9,208 bases of DNA from an uncultured Corynebacterium sp. GTDB taxonomy: Bacteria; Actinomycetota; Actinomycetes; Mycobacteriales; Mycobacteriaceae. The notes beneath the pieces are model-generated. The model did no database searches, was not told the DNA's origin, and saw only the letters and a program-made list of their open reading frames with translations. This document shows, piece by piece, positions 5,239 to 9,208 of the stretch; position 1 is the stretch's first letter; each line of letters opens with the position of its first letter. The stretch is from contig NZ_CAMIHD010000038.1 of assembly GCF_946222835.1 (NCBI RefSeq), positions 1-9,208 on the forward strand, given 5' to 3'. Both the position numbers and the translations under genes were made by a program.

Positions 5239-5255
5239 TGATAAATGCAATCACC
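5239..5255. promoter_or_regulatory. Inverted repeat upstream of the secreted-protein gene
   Basis: GTGAT and ATCAC face each other across 7 bases, about 85 bp before the start codon on the minus strand, in an A/T-rich stretch where the promoter should be. Clear -35/-10 hexamers with correct spacing could not be assigned. Confidence 0.25.
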
Positions 5256-5339
5256 GCACCCAGGAGCGGTTTTGTCCCTGTAGAATAGGTAAGGTTGCAT
5301 TCTTAATATTCGGGGATTGAAGTTTGAGAGTGGGGACGA

Positions 5340-5650
5340 ATATGCCTTTCTTCCTGATCGAAGAAACCGTTACAGGAAGCGAATAAGGCAGGCCTGGTGA
5401 TTACGTTCTACGCCTTTGTAACCACAGTGGTTATGCTGTCACTCTTTCTTCTTTAGGTGATAAGCGCCATCGTGCTGTTTAACAAAGAGATGAGTGCTCT
5501 TTTGTACCTATAGGGCTTGCCGTTATTGTTATTCTGCCAACCCTTGGCCCTGCTTCGCTTCCTTTCTTTTTACGTCACTCGACAAAAAGAAAGGAAGGCT
5601 CAGGCCTCAGTCCAGGACGAAAAAGATGCCGTAAAAGAAACCCTTTAACG
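5340..5650 (+). pseudogene. Possible decayed small membrane-protein reading frame
   Basis: No intact gene lies between 5158 and 5761. One plus-strand frame reads LVITFYAFVTTVVMLSLFLL, stop, VISAIVLFNKEMSALLYL, stop, and later ends in charged residues (VQDEKDAVKETL). A second frame gives GLAVIVILPTLGPASLPFFL followed by basic RHSTKRK. Together they look like a broken membrane protein with a frameshift and stops, but hydrophobic runs arise easily in T-rich DNA. Confidence 0.25.
5558..5597. repeat. Perfect 14-bp inverted repeat
   Basis: CTTCCTTTCTTTTT (5558-5571) and AAAAAGAAAGGAAG (5584-5597) pair perfectly around a 12-base loop. It lacks the GC-rich stem and trailing T-run of a normal terminator; the T-run lies inside the stem. 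Its role is unknown. Confidence 0.6.
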
Positions 5651-5685
5651 TCCATCTACCAGCAGCTTTGACGACTATTTGCAAA

Positions 5686-5757
5686 CTTATGTTTAAACAT
5701 ACGCTATAGCATATGGCTCGCCATATGTCCTGCTATATGGCAGGCCTGATGGGGTGC
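5686..5757. repeat. 12-bp-period array of CATATG-like hexamers, copy 2
   Basis: Hexamers CTTATG, CATACG, CATATG, CATATG, TATATG and CTGATG start at 5686, 5698, 5710, 5722, 5734 and 5746, exactly 12 bp apart. The array matches copy 1 (608-703) in the same orientation and register, including the terminal CTGAYG unit. It ends 4 bp before the stop codon of the intact recombinase, which ties it to that locus. Confidence 0.85.
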
Positions 5758-6208
5758 CGTGTTAGGGGTTTTTCAACGCCCGATACACCGTAGGGCGGGT
5801 CACCCCGAATTCCCGCGCCAAGGCTGCTTTCGACTCCCCTGCTAATGCGCGCTGTTTAATCTCCGCTACTTGCCCTGGGTTAAGGGCGGGTTTGCGTCCT
5901 TTGTACTTGCCAGCCTTTTTGGCCAACGCAATCCCCTCTGCTTGGCGTTCGCGGATAATGGCCCGCTCAAACTCCGCAAACGACCCTAAAATGCCGAGCA
6001 TTAAATCCGCGCGTGGATCTGTGGTGTCTTTCGCAAAGACAAGATTCTCATGCAGGAAAGTAACAGTCACACCCTTGTCAGTAAGTTCATCAACAATCCC
6101 GCGCAGATCGGTTAGCGATCGGGCGAGGCGGTCAATCGACGAGACGACGAGTTCGTCACCGTCGCGCACATACGCCATGCACTCGACAAGCCCAGGGCGG
6201 GCAGTCTT
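5756..6208. repeat. 453-bp direct repeat, copy 2 (partner 3311-3763)
   Basis: This is the intact-gene copy of the repeated recombinase 3' region. Identity ends inside the gene at 6208, while the gene itself continues to 6355, showing that this is the complete source copy. Confidence 0.9.
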
Positions 6209-6355
6209 GGTGCGGCCGGAAATCTTATCTTCAAAGAACCGGTCAATCCTGCCGGACGCATTGAGTAGTTCTTTCTGACGCTGATTATTTTGCTCCACCG
6301 TCGAGACACGGATATAGCCTACCCGCTGACCATGCGAACCGGAGTCATTGGCCAT
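5762..6355 (-). CDS. Serine recombinase, resolvase/invertase family
   Basis: This 197-residue enzyme breaks and rejoins DNA at short crossover sites through a 5' phosphoserine link, resolving cointegrates or multimers or inverting segments. The N-terminal catalytic domain has the motif GYIRVSTVEQN, with nucleophile Ser18 and Arg16, and the conserved SIDRLARS arginines (76 and 79). The linker helix region (GSFAEFERAIIRERQAEG) is followed by a C-terminal helix-turn-helix of the Hin/resolvase type (AALAREFGVTRPTVYRALK). Length and motif order are those of a complete Tn3/Hin-class enzyme. Its ATG shares one base with the stop of the upstream 88-codon gene (TAATG), indicating translational coupling. 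Whether it is a resolvase or an invertase cannot be told from sequence alone. A truncated duplicate sits at 3317-3764. Confidence 0.95.
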   Translation of the reverse strand: MANDSGSHGQRVGYIRVSTVEQNNQRQKELLNASGRIDRFFEDKISGRTKTARPGLVECMAYVRDGDELVVSSIDRLARSLTDLRGIVDELTDKGVTVTFLHENLVFAKDTTDPRADLMLGILGSFAEFERAIIRERQAEGIALAKKAGKYKGRKPALNPGQVAEIKQRALAGESKAALAREFGVTRPTVYRALKNP

Positions 6356-6621
6356 TAGTCTTCGCCCCGCGAGGGTTTAAAGGCAGCATTCTCTTGTTCT
6401 ATGACTGCATCACGATACGACTCGATTGCATCAGAGAGGGCATAAAGCTGAATGCCGTCGAGACCATCAGCGTCAGCAAGCAAGGATTGTACAATCCTGC
6501 CCAACGCCTGCTGCCCCGACGACAACCCACCATGCAGATCTTTCACCCGCGCCAACGCTGGCACTTTGTCAATATGACTTTCAATATGGAAACCATCAGA
6601 GGACAACACCACACTCACCAC
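6355..6621 (-). CDS. Small protein of unknown function, co-translated with the recombinase
   Basis: The roughly 85-residue acidic product contains regular amphipathic stretches (GRIVQSLLADADGLDGIQLY, LSDAIESYRDAVIEQENAAF), suggesting a mainly helical soluble protein, with no membrane segment or known motif. Several GTG codons cluster at the 5' end (6621, 6618, 6612 and 6609). AGAAAG at 6626-6621 is well spaced for the GTG at 6612 or 6609, so the true start may be a few codons inside. Its stop overlaps the recombinase start. The tight coupling suggests an accessory or regulatory role for recombination (inference). Confidence 0.6.
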   Translation of the reverse strand: MVSVVLSSDGFHIESHIDKVPALARVKDLHGGLSSGQQALGRIVQSLLADADGLDGIQLYALSDAIESYRDAVIEQENAAFKPSRGED

Positions 6622-6625
6622 TTTC

Positions 6626-6692
6626 TGTAAACATAAGGCCTAGACCCCGATAGACACGTGTAAAACAATGCTAGGAACGGTCCTATTTTACA
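6626..6692. promoter_or_regulatory. Candidate recombination (res) site with TGTAAA motifs
   Basis: TGTAAAA (6659-6665) and TTTTACA (6686-6692) form an inverted repeat of 34 bp overall, and TGTAAACA occurs 33 bp before it at 6626-6633. Inside lie TAGGA/TCCTA (6672-6685) and, at the edge, the palindrome ACACGTGT (6655-6662). Resolvase genes usually sit next to their own multi-subsite res locus and half-sites often begin TGT, so this intergenic position fits. No subsite set can be confirmed by eye. Confidence 0.4.
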
Positions 6693-6765
6693 GGAAACAT
6701 TCCGCCACACACCGGCGTAACAATAGGGTGTACTCTATATAACTAGCATTACCTACGGAGATGGA

Positions 6766-7314
6766 ATGATTGATTTTTTAGCGTGGAGTGGATCTGGGGC
6801 GGTAGTCGGGTCTTTTGCGACAATGCTTTTCAATTACGTTAGAAACCGGAAAGTTGACAAGCAAAAGGAAAAATCTCTCGCCGATAGTAAGTTAGAAAAG
6901 AAGCGCATTCGGCAGATGGAGGCTGTTAGATCTGTCCTAGGGGAAACGCTAGAAGAAATGCAGATTATAAGTAAGCCGCATGAAGTAGACAAGCTCGTAT
7001 CTTCTGAAGAAGACTTTTCGGAAATTGCTAAGACGCTTGTGCAGAAATATCGTTTTCGAGTGAAGTCGGAGTTGGCAAAAGCGGATCCATTTGTATGTGA
7101 TCCTTCAGTCAGGGAAAGCTTCGACAAGATTAAAGAAGCAGTATCTGATGAATGGTACGGTGATTTCCTTTTTGTTGTCGATTTCGCGACCGAGCGAAAT
7201 GATGCCGAGGGGGTCATTCGTACATTTAGCGAGTATCTAGCAAAAGTAGCGGCAATTACAAACGAGTCCCTTTCTAAAGCGGTGGAAGCTTTGGATTCAG
7301 ATTCTCCACAGTGA
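6766..7314 (+). CDS. Membrane-anchored coiled-coil protein, unknown function
   Basis: The 182-residue product has one N-terminal hydrophobic segment (about residues 4-25, with a GSGAVVG glycine stretch), then a strongly basic, charged helix (RNRKVDKQKEKSLADSKLEKK), and a soluble mainly helical domain rich in Glu and Lys. The Lys/Arg residues directly after the helix predict an N-out, C-in anchor. GGAG (6757-6760) stands 5 bases before the ATG, supporting this start, and TATATAAC (6736-6743) may be the -10 region. Codons are A/T-rich, unlike mntH 70 bp downstream, so the gene probably belongs to the acquired segment. The family is not recognised. Confidence 0.65.
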   Translation: MIDFLAWSGSGAVVGSFATMLFNYVRNRKVDKQKEKSLADSKLEKKRIRQMEAVRSVLGETLEEMQIISKPHEVDKLVSSEEDFSEIAKTLVQKYRFRVKSELAKADPFVCDPSVRESFDKIKEAVSDEWYGDFLFVVDFATERNDAEGVIRTFSEYLAKVAAITNESLSKAVEALDSDSPQ

Positions 7315-7336
7315 TAAAGCTGTTTAGCCCCCTGGC

Positions 7337-7364
7337 TTGAACATATGGCGATGAAAACTAGACT
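7337..7364 (+). promoter_or_regulatory. Probable mntH promoter
   Basis: TTGAAC (7337-7342) and TAGACT (7359-7364) are 16 bp apart, about 35 bases before the transporter start. Both are close to consensus. Confidence 0.45.
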
Positions 7365-7377
7365 TCAAGTAGTTGAA
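7364..7377. promoter_or_regulatory. Inverted repeat between promoter and mntH start
   Basis: TTCAA and TTGAA face each other across GTAG immediately downstream of the -10 hexamer. The position suits a repressor site such as a metal-responsive regulator, but the sequence is not the DtxR consensus and no regulator is identified. Confidence 0.35.
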
Positions 7378-7397
7378 CTTTTGGTATGGAGATGCCT

Positions 7398-8582
7398 ATG
7401 CGTAAGACCTTAATCAGCCTCACCGGCCCCGCCTTCGTTGCTGCAGTGGCTTACGTCGACCCCGGCAACGTAGCCGCCAACATCAGCGCCGGCTCCCACT
7501 ACGGCTACCTCCTGGTGTGGGTACTCGTCGTGGCCAACCTCATGGCCATGTTCATCCAGTACCACTCCGCCAAACTGGGCCTAGTCACCCACCGCTCCCT
7601 GCCGGAAATCATGGGCGAGCGTCTCTCCCGCCGCGCGCGCCTAGGCATGTGGGCCCAGGCCGAGCTCATCGCCGCGGCCACCGACCTCGCCGAAGTCATC
7701 GGCGGCGCCATTGCCCTGCAACTCCTCTTCAACCTCCCCCTGTTCGCGGGCGCACTCATCATCGGCGCGGTCTCCATCATTCTCCTCATCTTCCAGAAGA
7801 AGAACCAGTGGTTCGAGGGGCTTGTCATCGGCCTGCTCCTGGTCATCTGCATCGGCTTCCTTGCCGGCCTCGCCATCGCCCCGCCCGACCCCGCCGACGT
7901 GGCCGGCGGCCTCATCCCCCGCCTAGAGGGCAAGGACAGCATCCTGCTGGCCGCCTCCATGTTGGGCGCCACCGTCATGCCGCACGCCATTTACCTACAC
8001 TCCTCCCTGACCAAGCAGCGCTACCCCGACCTGGAAATCCCCCACGTGCTGGCCGGCACCCGCGCGGACATCGCCGTGGCGCTGTCCATCGCCGGGCTCG
8101 TCAACGTGGGCCTGCTGGTCCTGGCGGGCTCGGCCCTCTACGGCGTGGACGGCACAGAGACCATCTCCGGGGCCCACACGGCGATTGCCAGCCACCTCGG
8201 CCCGCTGGCCGGCGTTCTCTTCGCCATCGGCCTGCTGGCCAGCGGCCTCGCCTCGACGTCAGTGGGCGCCTACGCCGGCTCCGAAATCATGGACGGCCTG
8301 CTTCACATCAAGGTCCCCCTACTAGTCCGCCGCCTGGTCACGCTCATCCCGGCGCTGGTCATCATCGGCTGCGGGGTCGACCCCACTATGGCACTGGTGG
8401 TCAGCCAGGCACTTCTTTCCCTGGGCATCCCCTTCGCCATCATCCCGCTTTTCCGCTATGCCGGCTCCCGGGACGTCATGGGTGAGTTCGCCGCGAAACC
8501 CTGGTCTATGGCCGTGGGCTGGACGCTTGCCGCGCTGGTCATCGCACTCAATCTCGCCCTCGTGCTCCTGCCGCTGCTCTAG
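7398..8582 (+). CDS. mntH: Nramp-family Mn2+/Fe2+ proton symporter
   Basis: The protein imports divalent metal, chiefly manganese, with protons across the cytoplasmic membrane. Numbering from the ATG at 7398 (394 residues), the first helix carries the family signature DPGN (21-24), whose Asp and Asn bind the ion. The sixth helix carries ATVMPH (191-196), with the metal-ligand Met and gating His, followed by AIYLHSS. About eleven hydrophobic helices are visible, the normal Nramp number. Three in-frame ATGs occur (7386, 7392, 7398); GGAG at 7388-7391 sits 6 bases before the third, so I choose it. Codons are strongly G/C-ending, unlike genes to the left, marking the start of chromosomal-type DNA. 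A NUDIX gene follows after 20 bp. Confidence 0.95.
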   Translation: MRKTLISLTGPAFVAAVAYVDPGNVAANISAGSHYGYLLVWVLVVANLMAMFIQYHSAKLGLVTHRSLPEIMGERLSRRARLGMWAQAELIAAATDLAEVIGGAIALQLLFNLPLFAGALIIGAVSIILLIFQKKNQWFEGLVIGLLLVICIGFLAGLAIAPPDPADVAGGLIPRLEGKDSILLAASMLGATVMPHAIYLHSSLTKQRYPDLEIPHVLAGTRADIAVALSIAGLVNVGLLVLAGSALYGVDGTETISGAHTAIASHLGPLAGVLFAIGLLASGLASTSVGAYAGSEIMDGLLHIKVPLLVRRLVTLIPALVIIGCGVDPTMALVVSQALLSLGIPFAIIPLFRYAGSRDVMGEFAAKPWSMAVGWTLAALVIALNLALVLLPLL

Positions 8583-8588
8583 GCCGCC

Positions 8589-8594
8589 TACAAT
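8589..8594 (+). promoter_or_regulatory. -10 hexamer for a likely leaderless NUDIX transcript
   Basis: TACAAT lies 8 bases before the NUDIX ATG, and no ribosome site stands between them. Transcription should therefore begin at or next to the start codon. The -35 region (TCCTGC) is poor. Confidence 0.45.
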
Positions 8595-8602
8595 CAGCAG
8601 CC

Positions 8603-8992
8603 ATGATTGAAGTAGCAGCCGTCGTCATCCGCAACCCACAAGGCCACGTGCTTACCGTGCGCAAGAAGTCCTCCACCAAGTACCAACTGCCCGGCGGCAA
8701 GCCCGAGGCGGGCGAGGCGCTTGTCGACGCCGCCCTGCGCGAAGTTGCCGAAGAAGTAGGCCTCACCCTCGACGCCGAGAGCCTCAACAAACTCGGCACC
8801 TTCGACGCTCCCGCCGCCAACGAACCGGGCGAGGTCGTCGTCGGCACCATCTTCACCTACACCCGCACCGTCACCGCCGACGAACCCCATGCCGCCGCCG
8901 AAATCGGCGACACCGCCTGGGTCAACCCAGCAGCCCCCGACCGCGAGCTTGCACACCTGCTGCGCGACCGCGTCTTCCCCACGCTGGCCTAG
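8603..8992 (+). CDS. NUDIX hydrolase
   Basis: This 129-residue single-domain enzyme belongs to the superfamily that hydrolyses nucleoside diphosphates linked to another group, such as oxidised or unusual dNTPs and sugar or cofactor nucleotides, using Mg2+ or Mn2+. Residues 32-54 form a perfect Nudix box: G32, E38, then R46-E47 and E50-E51 followed by V-G-L, with the metal-binding glutamates intact. The order EVAAVVIRN, VRKKSSTKYQLPGGKPEAGE is like MutT-type house-cleaning enzymes, but the substrate cannot be read from sequence. It starts 20 bp after mntH and may be co-transcribed with it, or use its own leaderless start. Since these enzymes need Mn or Mg, pairing with a Mn importer is sensible but not proof of a link. 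Confidence 0.9.
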   Translation: MIEVAAVVIRNPQGHVLTVRKKSSTKYQLPGGKPEAGEALVDAALREVAEEVGLTLDAESLNKLGTFDAPAANEPGEVVVGTIFTYTRTVTADEPHAAAEIGDTAWVNPAAPDRELAHLLRDRVFPTLA

Positions 8993-9018
8993 CGCCAACT
9001 GTCAACACTTCGGCGTCA

Positions 9019-9047
9019 TTGACCTCGAAACCATCAAGAGCTACCCT
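9019..9047 (+). promoter_or_regulatory. Promoter of the TetR-type regulator, probably leaderless
   Basis: TTGACC (9019-9024) and TACCCT (9042-9047) are exactly 17 bp apart. The ATG is only 7 bases past the -10 hexamer with no ribosome site, so the transcript most likely starts at the start codon. Confidence 0.6.
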
Positions 9048-9049
9048 TT

Positions 9050-9075
9050 TGAACATGTTCACTGAACACGTTCAC
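9050..9075. promoter_or_regulatory. Tandem palindromic operator at the TetR start codon
   Basis: TGAACATGTTCAC (9050-9062) is followed directly by TGAACACGTTCAC (9063-9075), 12 of 13 identical. Each carries the palindrome GAACAYGTTC. Placement over the transcription start suits autorepression by the TetR-family protein encoded here. Confidence 0.6.
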
Positions 9076-9153
9076 TCATCGCGCTCGGCCGCCAAAGCTG
9101 GCACCGTCAGCAAGGTCCTAGCCACCGCCTACGAACTCTTCCTCACTCAGGGC
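9055..9153 (+). pseudogene. TetR-family transcriptional regulator, cut by an IS6-family element
   Basis: From the ATG at 9055 the frame reads MFTEHVHSSRSAAKAGTVSK, then VLATAYELFLTQG, which is helix 1 of a TetR-type DNA-binding domain (usually continuing YEATSVRDIA). At 9154 the sequence changes to an IS6-type terminal repeat, and the rest of the helix-turn-helix is missing. The frame runs on into the IS without an immediate stop, but the product would be non-functional. The lost C-terminal half would have been the ligand-binding domain, so the inducer is unknown. Recognition rests on a short segment plus the operator. Confidence 0.65.
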
Positions 9154-9208
9154 GGTGCTGTTGCAAAGTTGGGCGGAGAGCCGAGACGACCCAGTTTCTC
9201 ATTTCCTG
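9154..9208 (+). mobile_element. Left end of an IS6-family insertion sequence, continuing past the window
   Basis: GGTGCTGTTGCAAAGTTGGG is the family-type terminal inverted repeat (compare IS257 GGTTCTGTTGCAAAGTT). The 28 bases from 9154 match the remnant at 3795 with one difference. The first 55 bp of the element are present; the transposase gene should start just beyond. IS6 elements normally make 8-bp target duplications, here CTCAGGGC (9146-9153) if the insertion was simple. Confidence 0.8.

Noticed and set aside
7342..7347. A further CATATG near the mntH promoter as part of the 12-bp array system
   Set aside because: It is a single occurrence without 12-bp partners; expected by chance.
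7505..7990. Antisense open frame across mntH
   Set aside because: Low-complexity product (Met, Arg, Ser, Pro) with no start signal; shadow of the real gene.
7517..8485. Long 322-codon open frame in another plus frame over mntH
   Set aside because: Its product is almost all Arg, Pro, Gly and His, as expected for an alternate frame of high-GC coding DNA; the mntH frame has clear Nramp motifs.
8548..8998. Two antisense open frames across the NUDIX gene
   Set aside because: The Gly-rich or Ser/Arg-rich products lie opposite a perfect Nudix box; shadows.

Overview
The window looks like a mobile, IS-scarred accessory region (about 1-7380) joined to a stretch of ordinary high-GC chromosome (about 7386-9150). 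A Corynebacterium or close relative is the best guess. The reasons are the strongly C/G-ending codons of the right-hand genes, likely leaderless starts, an IS6-family terminus of the IS1628/IS257 type, and a secreted-protein style common in that genus. This is inference; no marker gene fixes the species.

Left part. Positions 1-1000 hold two very small membrane-protein genes on the minus strand (about 95-245 and 752-991), each with its own hairpin terminator. Between them is an unusual array of CATATG-like hexamers repeating every 12 bp (608-703). Positions 1147-1260 hold an IS-end-like sequence and a strong plus-strand terminator with no obvious gene. Positions 1535-2269 are a minus-strand two-gene operon, a four-helix membrane protein and a winged-helix regulator. 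Its promoter (TTGACA, 17 bp, TACTTT) is overlapped by a perfect 13-bp inverted repeat, which suggests autoregulation. Positions 2464-3200 are decayed: a row of hairpins, a secreted-protein-like frame with several stops, and the first codons of an integrase-type transposase with repeated IS-end motifs.

Middle part. A serine recombinase gene is present once intact (5762-6355) and once as a near-identical 3' copy lacking the catalytic serine (3317-3764). The short copy abuts a 31-bp IS6-family end, and the end of a third, divergent recombinase lies next to that. Between the copies is a minus-strand pair: a 278-residue secreted protein with a small four-cysteine C-terminal module, and a 91-residue three-helix membrane protein. 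The arrangement is like a secreted toxin with its immunity protein, but nothing in the sequence proves it. A second 12-bp CATATG array (5686-5757) ends five bases before the intact recombinase's stop codon. An unrecognised 88-residue gene overlaps the recombinase start, and the intergenic DNA before it carries an inverted repeat that could be a resolution site.

Right part. A membrane-anchored coiled-coil protein of unknown role (6766-7314) is followed by a sharp rise in GC. Then come an Nramp-type Mn/Fe transporter (mntH), a NUDIX hydrolase with its own likely leaderless start, and the first 33 codons of a TetR-family regulator. The regulator sits on tandem palindromes and is cut by an IS6-family element running off the window. 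The repeated IS6 ends and duplicated recombinase suggest the region was built and rearranged by IS6 and recombinase activity.
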